The notes: generated from the sequence alone by a model not told the origin. Counted from the stretch's first letter, positions 24,101 to 39,100 are shown. The stretch is 64,000 nt of DNA from Bolinopsis microptera (GCF_026151205.1 NC_087080.1:3573096-3637095), one strand, 5' to 3'. Translations and numbers: made by a program.

Positions 24101-27100
24101 CCAAGCGTTCATCAGTGGTAACTGTAGCGAATTTACTAGTGTTGGTGAGAACTCTCGTGAAGTAATGTACTTTGGTGACTTCTCGTATAGGTACACTGGC
24201 ACTGAGCACCCAGCAAGAGAAATGCCGCACGTGCTGAAGAAGCTTCTTGAAACAATTGTTCCTAAAATACCTTCTCCAGTGAATGATAGGAATACTAAGA
24301 TTAACTCGTGTCTCATTAGTAAGTATAGCTCTGGTGCTAACCACATTCCAATGCACAGAGATGATGAGCCTGTGATTGATCCCGAATCTCACATCCTCAC
24401 GATCTCACTAGGAGCTGCCCGTACCATGTCCTTCTGCAATAATGATGATAGCCAATCAGAAGATCTCCCCCTTCAGGACAACAGCTTGTTAGTCACAACG
24501 AGATATGCGCAGGACTTTTGGAAACATGGGATCCTCCCAGACGAGAATGTCTCCACAGAGAGAGTGAGCCTGACCTTTAGACATATTTCTCCTCACTTCA
24601 TCAATTCGACCATCATTCTGGGTGATTCAAACACCTCCAGGATGACATTTGGTGACTCAGTAGGTACCTTTGGTCGTTGGGTTTCTGGGAAGCGTGTTTT
24701 GGTAGGTCACATGGAGGCTCTCCCTGATGCAATTGAGATTGGCCCTTACCGTAATATTGTCATCCATACTGGAATCAACAGTATTAACTCTCGGTCTCAT
24801 CCACGATCAGAAGCCTACCTCCTCCATGTCCTCGAATCCAAGTGCAGAGACATTACTGAAACCTACCCCAAATCCAAAATCCACTTGTCAATGTTACTTC
24901 CAACTAGACTAAACTCTCTAAATAGAAAAGTTGAAAGCTTTAATCGGGGCATCCTCGATGTGTCTTATCAGCAAAGAAACATTTTTATTATTGATAACTC
25001 TATTTTTGGTCGCCAGCTCTCTGATGAGTATGGCAGATGGGATATTGCTGCAAATGGCCCTCTTACCTCAGATATTGTCCACCTTGGTAAAAGTGGTATC
25101 CGTAAATTTGCTGCGAATATTAAGGAATCTGTAGCTGGCAGAAGGAGTAGCCAGTCTAGAGCACGTTTTAACACCAGTCAGGGGAACTTCGGCGGAGCGG
25201 TAGCGGGTGGTAGGCGCCCACCATAATTATGATGATCAAACAACCACAAATTACTAAGAATGTTTGCAAGGGATGCAATAAATTTATCTCAACACACCAC
25301 AAAATTTTGAACTGTAGCTCCTGTGGAACAGTTACTCACTCTAAATGTGCCAAAAATCTCTTCCAATACAGCCACACCAATGATAGCTGGCAATGCTACA
25401 TCTGCATCGCCAGCTTACCACAACGGTACTGCCCATTTGCTTCTGCACTTATACGTGACAAACATGACCCAGTCCACCTTGATGAAATTGAAGATGTTTC
25501 TGAAATCAATGAAATCCATAAAAGCTGTAAAAATTATGATCATAAAAGCTTTAAGAACCTCATAAAGCTGTATCATAGAAATGGGCAGAACCTTACTGGT
25601 ATTTTTAACAATATTGATGGAAATGCTGCAAATTTTGATACATTTGTCACAGAAATCTCACAGTACAGTCATCCACTCTCGTTTATTGGCTTGGCTGAGA
25701 CAAATATTGATGCAAACCTCAAAGACCTGTATAGGATACCCGGTTATCTCTCTGAATACACCAATAAATTACGTGACAAATCTAAAGGTAGTGGAGTGGG
25801 AATTTACATCAATGAGTCACTTACTTACACCCGTATTGATAAACTATGTATGTGTACCCCTAACCTTGAATCAGTGTTTGTCTCCATAACAAATGTTGGC
25901 AGGCCCCAAACAGTTGGCGTCCTATACAGACCACCTGGTGGATCTGACAAAGATGCCCTACACGAATTTGAGAGCCTTCTTAATCAGGTTCCTGATAGGA
26001 ACGTTATCCTGCTTGGAGATTTCAACTTTAATCTATTTAATAAAGGCTCTGCCAGCTTTGAAAACATTTTATATGGAAATAACTTCATCCCACTTATATC
26101 ACTGGCAACGCACCATAAACCAGGCTGTGTCCCATCGCTTATTGACAATATTCTGACAAACTCCACTGACAATATTGTGTCAGCTGGACTACTGGATACC
26201 AGGGTTTCGCATCACTCTCCAATTTTCTGTATTCTCGAATGTAGCATGCCTGAAGAACCAGAACTTGACCCTTGTAAACCAAAATATGACTACTGTGAAT
26301 CTAATATGAACAAGTTCTTAGAAGATATTCAAACAAATTTTTGTGGGCAGGTGTGCTACAACGTAGAAAACTTTGAAATTTTTGCAAATAAGATAAAACT
26401 TTTGATCGAAGAAAACTTTTTAATTGAATCTGAATCGTTCAAAAAGTCAAAAAGAAATATGATTGCAAACCCTTGGATCACACCAGGGATCATTGCATCA
26501 GTGAAAAAGAAAGAATATCTTTACAAGCAGTGGAAGAGTACAATTAAGGAACCCAACCCTCTTGGAGACTCTGATCTATACTTAACCTATAGTAAATTCC
26601 GTCGACAGTTAAAATACATTATCAGATCTGCCAAGAAATTGTACTATTGCAGAAAATTCTCAAAAGTCTCAGGTAATATGAAGCAAACATGGGCACTGAT
26701 CAATGAACTGAGAGGAAAAACAAAAACTGGAATTAAGGCCTCGTTCAAAATAGATGGTAGTTTAGTAAAAGACAAACGTGTCATATCGAATGGCTTTAAC
26801 ATGTTCTTCTCTTCCATTGCAGGTAAACTTAATGCGAAGCTCTGCTCCTCCAAACCAATAAGTCGTGACACAGCTTGCCAGAGACCCCTTGATTATAAGA
26901 ACTATTTTAACAAAAGAGTCACCAACAGTATGTTCTTAAACCCCTGTGATTCTGAGGAAATCGAAAAAATTGTTAAAACCTTCCAGTGTGACAAGGCTAG
27001 TGACATATCAATAGCTGTTCTTAAGAAATGTTGCACAACAATCTCTAGGCACCTAGCTGGTTTCCTAAATTCATTCATGAAGCTGGGTCTATTTCCAAAT

Positions 27101-30100
27101 ATTCTCAAAATAGGTAAGGTTACCCCAGTATTTAAAAAAGGAGACCCACAGCTGTTTGACAACTACAGGCCTATATCCATTCTACCTATCTTTGGTAAGA
27201 TATTTGAAAAAGTAATTTACTGCCGACTATATAGCTTCTTTACTTCACATATGGTCATATACGATAAACAGTTTGGATTCAGATCCAACCACTCAACGGC
27301 ACATGCCATCAATTACTCCATTGACCACATTCTTAAAAACCTAGAAAGTAAGAATCATGTAATTGGCATATTTATTGACTTAAGCAAAGCGTTTGACACA
27401 ATCGACCACAGAAAATTACTTGTCAAACTTGAACACTATGGCATAAGAGGGCCCTGTCTTGGCCTAATTGAAAGCTATTTGTGTAACCGACAGCAGTATG
27501 TTGATTTCCAAAATACACACTCTGATCACTGCAAAATTGAATATGGGGTACCACAGGGATCAGTTCTAGGCCCTCTCCTCTTCTTACTCTACATTAATGA
27601 CATTACTAACTCTAGCCAACTTGGACACTTCATACTGTTTGCAGATGACACAAACATATTTGTTGCTGGAAAAACTGAAAAAGAAGCCTATTTTAATGCT
27701 AATAAAGTACTTGAATCTGTAAATAACTATATGGAATCTAACTTGCTGCACATTAACCAAAGCAAATCGGTCTACATGTTGTTCAGACCTGGCAGGTACT
27801 CGTCCTGTGCACGTGCTCGCGAATATGGCTCTGAGAACTCACTCACGTTATCAGGCACCACACTTACACAAGTAGATAAAGTGAGATTCCTTGGTGTTAT
27901 CATAGACCATGAACTATCCTGGGAACCCCAACTAGATAACATAAAAAGTAAACTAACTACAAGTATAGCTATAATTAAACGTATTATGAAGTTTATTCCA
28001 GAAACAGAGTACCATAAACTGTATGACTCCTTATTCAAGTCTCATATGAGCTACTGTATCAGTAGCTGGGGTGGTGTCACACCTCATAGACTATCTAAAC
28101 TGTTCTCCATCCAAAAAAGATGCGTACGCCTTCTATTTGGAAGCAAACCAAGCTTTGACCGGGCAGAGTACTATGAAACATGTGCACGTGCAAGACCATA
28201 CAGTGAACACATCGCAAAAAGGAGCTTTGCTTTGGAAAACACTAAGCCAATTTTCAATACCGAGAAAATCATGTCAATCCACAACCTGTACATCCAACAT
28301 ATATCCACTGAACTGTTTAAAATCTTGAAACTGCATCAACCCATCTCTCTGACAAGTTTATTCCAAACAAGTTCCAGAACATGTAGCCAAACTATGCGGG
28401 TCCCCCGACACAAACTTGACATTTCTAAACACAATTTTGTCGTCAAAGGTACGACTATATGGAACAGTTTGATTGATAAAATATTCGACAAATGCACTCC
28501 TAATGAAAACAATGTCATGGTCCCTGGCTCTAGTAAATTTTCCGACCTTTCCTCCCCCATCTCAATTATCAAGAGCCGTATCAAAAAGCTGTTACTGGAA
28601 ACCCAGCAATTGACAACACCTGGGCGTGAAATTGAGTGGCTCCCCCTAAATAGCTGGGGCATTGAACCAGCTTAGTTGATCAGCATCCCATCCCTTGCAT
28701 ACAATTAATTACAAAAGCGCTAATTATACCTGTTTCAAAAGCATCCTGTCTGGAAGTTCCCTGACTGCCGTGTGAATCTTTGGATCTATTTTTGGCTCTA
28801 TTTTTATATTGATATGATTTTTATATACCTATATATCCATCGCATAATTTCCATGTCCGCCTGAACAAACCTGGCACCATCAAATCTTACCTCTAGAAAC
28901 CCCAGAACAAATCAAGCCTAGTCTGAATTCAAAACTAGTTGACCAGCTACGTACAGTTTCCTGGACAACTGGAACCTTTTTGGGCCATGCACAAGCCAAT
29001 AGCATGTATGGTCCTGCAGTGGGGTCTCCTTGTCCTTGGATCTGTGTTTTGATCCGTCTTTTCTTAAAATTTTCAATTTGTGTCACTTAGACTCACCTAT
29101 TAAATGTTAATCGACACCACTGGTCCTAGTTAGATTTAGCCAAGGCACGACTACTCAAAAGTAACAGTTAAATAGGTGTGACATACTATTATATTCTTAT
29201 AATTATATCATATGAATTGATTGCACTGCTAATAAATAAAATACTTTGTTTTACTAAAATACTTTGTTTTTACATTCATTGACATTTTTTTTTTTTTTTT
29301 TTTGGTCGAGGGCGCTCACTCTACCTCCCCGGATTAGCAAGGAGGCTACGTCCGCCTTGTGGCTAACGTCTGATGGAGCTCCTTTGGACTGCAGGCTTTG
29401 TACCTTTTGCTCTGCTTGGCATGGGGTTCGCAGAGCCCGGTACGTCCAAAAGACATAACATAGTTATGACCCGGTGGATCGGCGATGACCCTAAGGTTAT
29501 CTGCCATAATGATCCGTCATCGAGAGACTCCATAGAACCCGTCTGGAGTCAGGTGTCGAAACACCTTCCCGGAAAAGGTAGTGCGTTACTTCGAGGAACT
29601 ACCACCGCATTATGCTAGCGGGCCTGCCCTGGTGATCCTCGAGGTTGAGTCGTGCTTTTAGTATTTAGGAGGATCGAGTTGAGATGATATTAAACTCGAA
29701 CCCTGGTGTGATGTTCCTTTGGTTTATCTTTGGTTTCACGTATTTATCTTTTTGACGTCATGTGGTGCCGTTTGTGAAGTAGTCTATAGTTGCTCGTGAA
29801 AATATGTTCGTGCGCGGTATTTCTATGCTAGTTTGACTTGGCGCTTTCCAGACTCTTCCTGTTGTAGAGCTGAGAGCTGAGAGCGCTCACTTTGGAGTTT
29901 TAGTGATATTCCGTGGTTTATATGGTTTTGCGGCTGGTTCAATAATGTCATTTTTCCATGACTGGATGGGTTATTTTGTCCACTTTCCGTGGCGGAGTAG
30001 ATAGTGCCAGTCTCTGTGTTTGAACTGCTGATGTGATTGAGTGAGTGAGATGCTGCATTGCTACTGGCTGACTCGCCAGCAGCAATGCAAGTCCAAGAAG

Positions 30101-33100
30101 AAAGAAGGAGAGACACTGTCCGTTTTCTGGGTGAACCACCACCGACAGTGCTCCCACTTCTGTGGGGCTGAGGGTGTTGGCTCCAAGAACCAGCCGTGAG
30201 CGAACAGCGCCTGACCCCCTCTGTGGTTAACTTGAGAATAATAGGACTATGCCATTCTCCAGGCCAATCCGTTCAGTAACCAGCTGACCCAGCACCACCT
30301 CTGATGGAAGATGTGGTTCGGATTGGACTTCGCTAGGATTTGTCAGTTTTTCTGTATACACTAATGCTCCCTCGAGGAGAGACATGAGCCCCGGAGAAAC
30401 TGACCAAAAAAACGTGACAAGGATTCTCACCCTATTCATTGACATGCTAGCTATATATACATTAAATATCCGCAAGCAATACTCGCGCGCTGCACTGCGC
30501 GCTAGTTGTCATGGTAACTAACGGAAGGAAGGAAGGACTGACGACATATTTATATCCACTTAAATTACCTCGTTATGAGAGCTCCAGAGTATTATTTTCG
30601 TCAATTTGATACCGAAATTATTGGGCAAACTGACATAATCCGACATACCCTGACATATCTCGACACGTCGGGATATGTCGGGGTCTGTCGGGGTTTGTCG
30701 GAATATGTCGGGGTCTGTCGGGGTTTGTCGGGGTTTGTCAGGATATGTCGGGGTGCGTCGGGGTGCGTCGGGGTGCGTCGGGGTTTGTCGGGGTTTGTCG
30801 AGCCTGGAGGCTACATGATGCCTTATTTGATTTATTGATAAATTCAATCATCCGGTCGTTAAATCATTGTCAGATAACTAGTTATTCTTCAGTGGTACCA
30901 CGTGGTACTTAATTCAGTGATTCAAGATGTAATGTGTCTTACATTTTAGTAGAGGCTCTTACGGGCAAAAAGACGTGTTTTCTGCTACGAGTTTAGAGAC
31001 CTAACCGCTAATTGGACACAATAGTATGATGTCTAAGGATCGATAATATGTTAAGAAGTATAAATTTGGCCTTATTAGTCACGTGCTATACCAATGCGCG
31101 TTTTAAACTTTGACAGTCTATTACTCTAAGGCAAATAAAGTAATTATATCCATATTTTGTCAGCAATAAGATCACATTATTTTCTATTTAGTGTGAAAAT
31201 ATGAGCTAGAACGGACATAATCTCGCTGAGTTATAGCTGTTTGAAATTTATGATGAACGCGCGGGTGCCAATTGATAACAACTAAATGCTTTTGCGCGTA
31301 GTGCGCGTCGAAAATTTGGCAAAAACGCTTGCGGAGTGACAATATTCAAACTTCGATTAAGTATATGAAGTGGGTACTTCTCGGAAAGGAAAAATTTAGG
31401 CAAACACGATGTGACTATTTTTGGGTTGATTTAATACAACTGCAAAAAATTATTCAAACTTAAAGCAAAAAAAGTCAAAATTTTTACCACTTTTTTGGAT
31501 TTTTACCTCAGAACAAATAGAGGGATTTGTTTTATTTTTATACAATCTTGTGCGGCTGTCTTTTAGCTATCTTTATGCAAGTTTTGCCGACATGCCAACA
31601 AAATTAACTTGCTCAAAATATCAAAAAACATGGTTTTTTGGCCTATTTTTGGCCCAAAAATCGGTTTTTTGCGATTTTACCCCAGAACAATCAGTCCAAT
31701 CATCTTGAAACCACTTTCAATCGATTCTACGGTCAAAAATACGTCTAGTAAGGTGTATCTGGGGTCCCTAACGTATCGAGCAGACAATGCCCGTAAGAGC
31801 CTCTACTATTTAGGTAATCCAATAACCAGTTTTACTGCAATAAATTGTCATGGTAGCGAGATAGGGCTCAACCTAGTAAACATTGGCGGGAATGATTGAT
31901 TCCCTCCTTCCTTAGGTTTGCTCTTGCAACTTTGTAACAATGTTTGTTTGTATACCTCCTATTTGACCTAGTCAGTGTTTCGTGAGTGTTAAAAACAGTC
32001 AGTCGAAGTCACTTATATGATATTAAATCTTCATATTTTTCATGTTTAAGTTGATTGCCACGTACTGTGTAAATCGAGCATAGGAACGTGATACCCAGAA
32101 GTAATTCAGAAGTGTAACATGTTCATTATTCCAAAGTTCATTAATAATAAGGTAGATTCAATTTACAGTAAGGTAGATTCATTAATAATAAGCTAGATTC
32201 GATCCTGGCAAATTAATGTAATTTTTCGTCGTCAATGGCTTTCCTTTTCTTTAATGGGGCCCCTCATCTAGTTGTAGTTCCCAAGCTTGGTCAAAGTTTA
32301 ACATTTTTGTCGTGTTATTTTATATTCACCATTGGTATTAGATCAGAATGTTTCTTAGCCAAAGATAAGGTATCTAAAGATAAGGTTTCTTAAGATAAGG
32401 TTTCCTAGTGTTAATGAGTTTTGAGGTGATTTACAGATGTCATTCCATCGTGTCCCAACTACGACTACACGTAAGTTAATCGACTCTGGAAAAAGTTCAC
32501 TGTTGTGAAAATGTCTTTGTTTTTAAACTGTAATTCCAGTTTACTGTTCATGACCGCTTACTGCGAGGATTCCAGTAGCCCTGGCTCCGGTAGACCTTCT
32601 ATTTTTAGTACAGACAACATTAATCGGAGATGCATGATCCCATTAATAAATTATCAATACAGTGTACACTGTTCTTCTACACCTGCCTCTATGACAAAGG
32701 ACTCGCAACATTATTAATAACTTGATTATTAATAACTTACTGCATATTTTTTAACGAAATTTATTGTATGATAACGTTTTCGTAATTTCAGGAAGGAGAG
32801 AATCTTACATTTGAGGACAGTTCACCTCTGAAAGGAGCCGCTCTGGATCTTGAACTAAAACTCAGAAAATACCAGTCTCAAATCGGCGACAAACCAAACA
32901 AAAAGAACGCCCCAGTGAGTCTGCCTTTTTAAGTGTCTAACACTCATAACATCCATAATCATAACATGCAGATAAAATTTATCTGCCTATCATCAATCAT
33001 GAAAGATTCCAGACGTGTAGTGTTATTGAGTCCCATTCAATGATTCTTTCAAGAGAATTTAAGTATTTTTCTGAATAGACTCATTGATAACAATCTTCTA

Positions 33101-36100
33101 ATGTTTAAATATTCCAAACTTATTTTTACAGATGGGTGGTTTCAGTGGATACACGTCCCTGTTGTTGAGGTCTGTATCAACTATGATAGGCTATTTAACA
33201 GAACAGGAAGGGAACACATTGGACGAAAGAGGCATGAGGAGTGAAGTAATTGAAACCATGTCAGCTTTGCAGAATACTGTGGAAACGCTGTCGACTGTAA
33301 GTGGAGTTTGTACTCAAATTGTATAGCTGTAACATATTTCCAATGCTTTATGTCTGAGAGGATTTTGCGTCTCGTTCATAATGGTTTCGGCTCTTTGTGA
33401 CGGAGCACTCAGAAACGAATGGAGTCCGTTATTTTGTGCTATTATTGTCACAGTTTAAAATATTAGTAAACGTAGCGCGCGAAGACCCACGAATTCACGG
33501 GCGCGTTATTCTGTTGTTAATTCTACTCGGCCCACAGTTTATACTCGCGTGACAGCATGCTTAAAATATTTTAGAGATGTCACACTGATTTTATAATAAA
33601 AAGGCGGGAATTTAAAATGTGATCGATGTGGGACGGTAATTTGAAACTATCAATTTATTTCCTATTCCTTTAAGAGGGAAAAGGGTAATGTTATCTCTGA
33701 GCTGTTCACTGACATAATTAGGATTCCATCATTCCATGTCGGACCTATACTGTCCCGGCCCAGTGCCCACCCTCTTTCTTATGTTTAGGCTGTTACAGTA
33801 GGTAGCATTATGATGCCGACAATAGAAACAGTGTAAAATTAAGATTCTTGTTTATTGATGACTTGGTTCATTTTTGGCCGCGGACAACTTTGGGCATCTC
33901 GCGGCAGTTTCAAACTTCATAACCTTGAACTCCACTGGCGCCTGCATGTGGTCAATGAACTAATGAATAACACCATTTGTCAAATTTATCAAACAAATCT
34001 AAAAAGTTCATCAAGAGCAAACCATTACAAAATTAAGAATTCGATTTAAAATAATCATTATCATCATAACAATTCAAAAGAAACCTTACTACACACTATC
34101 TACAAAATTCTTGTAATTTTATCAAACTACCTACACCCTTCACTCCGCACACTTATCCAAACTAAAACCAACACTATTATCTCCCTCAAGTAAAGGCACT
34201 GTTTCGTCAACCTGCTTACATTTACACCAATCTGTAACCGCCATTGTTTCTGGCATGTGTTCCAAACTGTCCGGTAACATCCGCCCCTTCGTTTCTGGCA
34301 ACTTCATGCACAGTACCATCATGTACAACACTATTCCGATTTCAACAGAGGTTATGATTATTTCATCTTTATCAAAGTTTTCGGCTCTCGAGAAGTTCTT
34401 GGCTGAGCTGAGTATTCCACCGAGTGCAGCGCCGGCAGTTGCTAACCCCACTGCTCTGGCTCTGAGGGGGGTTATGTGCACTTCCAGGGAGTATAGTGAG
34501 CTGAGGTACACTAAACCTGGAGCTACTATCCTGAGGTGCAACGTAATTAGTATTGTTTATTATTAGGTAATTATTAATTAGCACCAAAATAAACCCGAGC
34601 TTCTACAAAATTAAAGATCGTACAGTATAGCAAACTCACCTTATAATGTAAGAGCTGACTTCAGAAACTATGTGTTTCCTCATTGTAATCCCCATGCTTA
34701 GCAGCATTACAAGCGCCACCAGGATCGCTCCCAGCTCCAACACCACAGTGGGTCGCCTCCCTACCAACTTGCACAGCAAACCCGTTAACACAACTCCAAC
34801 AAGGTTAACACAGCCACTTAGTATAAAGTTGATGGCTCGAGCTTGTTCGGAGTTCTTGAAACCGTACCGTTGGTAGCTGTGCTGGGACATGATAGCGTCC
34901 ATGGAGGTCTGTGTGAAGTCAACTAGAAGGTAAAAGCTCAGGATGCTCAGCTGCAGCAGGATTAACGTTATCATTCCTGAGGAATTATTATTTTATTTTT
35001 ATTGAAGGCCTGTTGCAATGAAATATACGTATTATCCTATCTAGTTTCTTTAGAAATTAAATCCACCCTTGTAATCTGACTAACGTACTTTACATTTATA
35101 TTTTGCTACGATGAAGGTTGTATTGAAATAAAATGTGATCTACAACAGTACACCATAAGATTTAATCACTAAATAGTCTACTCACTAGATTTTTTAAGAG
35201 TAAAGAAGTCCCTGATACTGTACTGCTCATCCTCTGGTTGCGGAATGTCCTCATATTTGGGCATCGCCACCTTGCTCTGGTACGCTATCTTGTTCAGCAT
35301 GTACTGGGCTCTGTCTTTCTGAAGGGTTTTAACAACTTTAAGAAACGGTAGATTTATTTTGTCTCTTAAATCTTAATCCATAAAATGTGGAGGGTGCTTA
35401 AAATAAAAGTCATAAAAGAGTAGTTGCACAGCAAAGTAGTGATGACAAAGTCTGGTATTGAACTTACCTTTTGTTTGATAAGGAGCCACCTTAAGGACTC
35501 ATCAATACACAGTACGTAGATAAGCAAGAGTAAAACATTGAAGACAACCACACACGCCACCATGTCGATATACCGGTGAAATAACATACTCAGCAGTCCG
35601 AGTACCATCGTACCTGTAATCAGGACATCAGGTATTGTAATCAAGCCAACAAACACTAACTATGCGCACTATGCGTCGCAGTGTTTTGATCATATCTCTA
35701 TTTTCTAATCTCTCTCTAATCTCTGGGTTATGGATCACATATTGGTCATAAAATCTCTTCACTGGTCTTGGTTCTTACCGAAAGAGAAAGAGCACCAAAT
35801 GGAGGCGAGGAAAGTGTGTCTGAACTCAACTTTAAGGCCCTCTATAATCAACGTCCCACAATTCACGAAGTACCCGATACACAGACCAGTGAAGTATCTA
35901 CGGATAATGGGCGTGTCAGTTGTCACTTGCTGGAAAATATAAAAATAGATTTCTGTAGAATACAATGTTTCTTCAGAATTATGCACCAACACTCAAAACT
36001 CGAAAGATGAAAGATCATATCAATGTAGTCATGATATCACCAATTCTACATATTGTAACATTATCTTGAGTCATGCATTAGTGTGTACTGTGTAAGCTAC

Positions 36101-39100
36101 CTTAAAATGAGGAATCCGATATAACTCCTGACTGCAATGAGTAGTGACAGAGACAAGGATTCCATGAACAGGAAGAGTATGAGCGAAGTCTTCCTTCCGA
36201 ACTGATCTGATACATATCCTGCTAGAACACAACTTGGCAGCATGCCCAAGTAGAACAGTATTTGAGGCAGGCATTGCTCCCTGGAATAAGTTATTATTCA
36301 AATTGAAAATATTTTATTTTGATATATACTTATATAGATGATGACGCAATCGATACGAATTCCCTCAAAGGTTGTAACTATCTTGTACGAACCACATATG
36401 ACAGGGGTAACTGACCAGTAATCGTGACAGAGAAGGTTGTAAGTACTGATGACAGTCTCCAGGGGATAATTGTACTGCCACAAGGTCTGATCTGCTAGTC
36501 TGCACACGTCTGTAGGCTCACCGTTATACACTATACAATTGCTCCTATCATGGTTCCATACGCAGACCTGTAATATTATATCGGTCGATCCTTCCGTCTG
36601 TTTGAATCCTTTCTCCCTATTCTTGAGTAGACTTTAAAGTTTTCAATTCATAAATTTAGATTGTTACCACTTACCGAAGTTTGGATGGAATTTAGACTTA
36701 CCTCTGGTTCTTCGGTAGTCACGATCTCTAGAAAGAGAACAAATGAAGTAGGGATGGCCGCCAAAGACAGAGAAAAGAGCATGAAAAACTCATTTGCCCC
36801 GAATACATGTCCAACACGCTTTATCACATCGTCCATGTGGCGATGGAGGCGATAGAACGGGTCTAAGGAGTGAAGTGAGTTTTTTTACTACAACCTACAT
36901 CTCCTTGATCATCTATCTAGACGGAGGTATCTGGTTTAAAAAGCAAATCAGAAAAAGTTGTATAGAGATGATTGCATAGTAAAAAAGTTTCTCAGCCGTA
37001 GTTTGACGGCTATTAGACACAAAGAAAGGAGTAAACCAATATTCAAACAGATGGTAGCAGGAAAGTGTGAAGTTGTCAAAGTATGGCGGACAGTTGTCAA
37101 GGTAACTGTAGTAAATAATTGTGTTCAACATAAGGGGTTTAGAATTCAGAATCTTTAACAAGGATGTTACAAAAGACTGAGACACACGGCGATAAAGATC
37201 ACCGACGAAGCGCTTGAATCTATTCATTATATTAATAATTTAACTATTGTTTTGTAAACTATAAATTAATAACCGTTCCATTAAACGTGAGATAACTATT
37301 TTGCTAAGTGTAAAGAGCCGCATAGAAATAATAAAGGCGGCACGTATAGTCTGTAAAACTACATACATTAACCTAACCTGGGCCCTAGACCTGTCCTGGA
37401 GTGAACAACGTATTCTATTCTAAAACACCTGGTCAAATTGTACATATCAACTTCGTAATTGTGTTTTAGAAAACGAGTTAACGAGATTCGAGTTTCAACG
37501 TTACTTCAGTTATCGTCGGATGTAAAGCTGATTTGGCTAAGTGGCTAACAGTTTCTGGAAACTATGAGAAACTATAGTCCAGAAAAAACATGCACCACCG
37601 CATCAAAACGGGAGAAAGAAAATCAGAAGTCTTGCTGGAAAATGCACATTCATTTTATCGTTAGTCGATGTAGATTGAAGAGAATGAAGGTCGGCTAGAC
37701 TAGCTAAGGGTTTCAAAACAACATGGAATTTTGTTGGCTTAGCACACACCACACAGACTGTTACCGTATACATCATGTAGATAGATATATAGATATATAG
37801 ATATTATATATATAATCTTATACAGCGACTTAGATTAATAAATGTGTTGAGACAATAATAATGCTCGCGTGTGCAGTTATTGTTAAGCACGATTTAATTA
37901 TATTATGAGAAATATTTGAAACCACCCATCTTAAAAGCCCGACCAATCAACTTGCAAACTCGAGTTATCAAATTGTTGAATTAAGCAAATTGATATTTCG
38001 TTAACGCGTTACCAGCTACCACGCCTATAATCGAATGGAGGGCCGAGGGAGATTAAACTATCGCACATAATACCAAAGTTTACCCGCCGTATTACAGAGA
38101 ATAGAGAGGGATTAACCTATCCTACCCGTAACTCAACTGTTGCCCCTAATACCAAACTACCGAGTGCTCATTGCCGCCCCAACTAAAATCATTGTTGTTC
38201 GCCGTCTTAATACTACTGTAACAAGTCGGCGTAATTTGCTAAAATGAGCGGCGAACGGGGAATTTCGACTATGACACGCAAGACTCCACAATAGTAACGA
38301 GGTTACTAACTTAAGTGTGTTTTGTTGTTTGCAATTCCAGGCGTGTAGCATGGGATTGTGTGTTATTGATAATAACAATGTTGTGTAGTTAAAACTGTAA
38401 ATACTGGTAACTTTGTGAGGTGTTAATATCGAATTGCAATGATTGATACTTTAAGCAATATTAATCGACTAATACGTCGTGTGAATTAGCTAAAAATGTC
38501 GGCCCCGAAAAATTAGTAGGATGATAAGACAATATCAAAGAAATTATTATTTATTAGTTGTTGTTTGACATTCCCAGAGAATGCTCAACTGACCAGCTGA
38601 AGAATGTTGATGACAATAGAAACAATTAATTACTATTTACTGAAACACAAAGTAGTTGTACATTACACAAAATACGTTAATAACGTACTCTCTGAAAAGT
38701 ATTTTCCACACAAAGCATACAATAAAGTAGTGTACAAGTTAATTGCAGATTTGAACGGATTCTAGTGTTGACTGTTGTGCAATGTTACCAATGTGTAACT
38801 GCCAAAAGATCAAGTGTAAAATGAATGTTGCAAAAAAGCTTTTGCAAAATACGTTCAAACGGCGAATAATTCATCAATCTCCGAATTTTAAAGCAAAGTA
38901 AAAGTCTGACGATGCGTACATCTAGGAAATGCATGCAATATGTGAGAAAGAAAAAGCTGATACCACAGCATAACGTTAGGGAGGAACTAAATTTGTGGCC
39001 TATCTACTCACGGCACTATTTATACTTTTATAGACAGTGATGTAACAGTTGTTCCATGAACCCAACACTCACGTGTAGCTAACATCCGCCTCTTTCTTTA

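Larger units (their letters stand above)
22870..29275 (+). mobile_element. Full-length CR1-like LINE with two intact ORFs
   Basis: ORF1 (23169-25226) and ORF2 (25229-28675) are both uninterrupted and separated by two bases (TAA TT ATG), suggesting coupled termination-reinitiation. The 5' boundary is uncertain: the pyrimidine-rich leader begins about 22870. The 3' end has two copies of TAAAATACTTTGTTTT at about 29239-29274, the kind of short terminal repeat seen in CR1/L2-type LINEs rather than a long poly(A). It is inserted in sense orientation in a host intron. The intact ORFs suggest a young copy. Confidence 0.8.

Noticed and set aside
32436-32472. Possible small exon starting ATGTCATTCC after a TTTACAG acceptor
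   Set aside because: Entering in phase 0 it would leave in phase 1, but the next exon at 32792 requires phase 0; exons 20103 and 32792 join correctly without it.
36913-37227. 104-codon minus-strand frame upstream of the SLC22-like gene
   Set aside because: No domain, no phase-consistent splice link to the transporter start at 36836, and composition like the surrounding intron.
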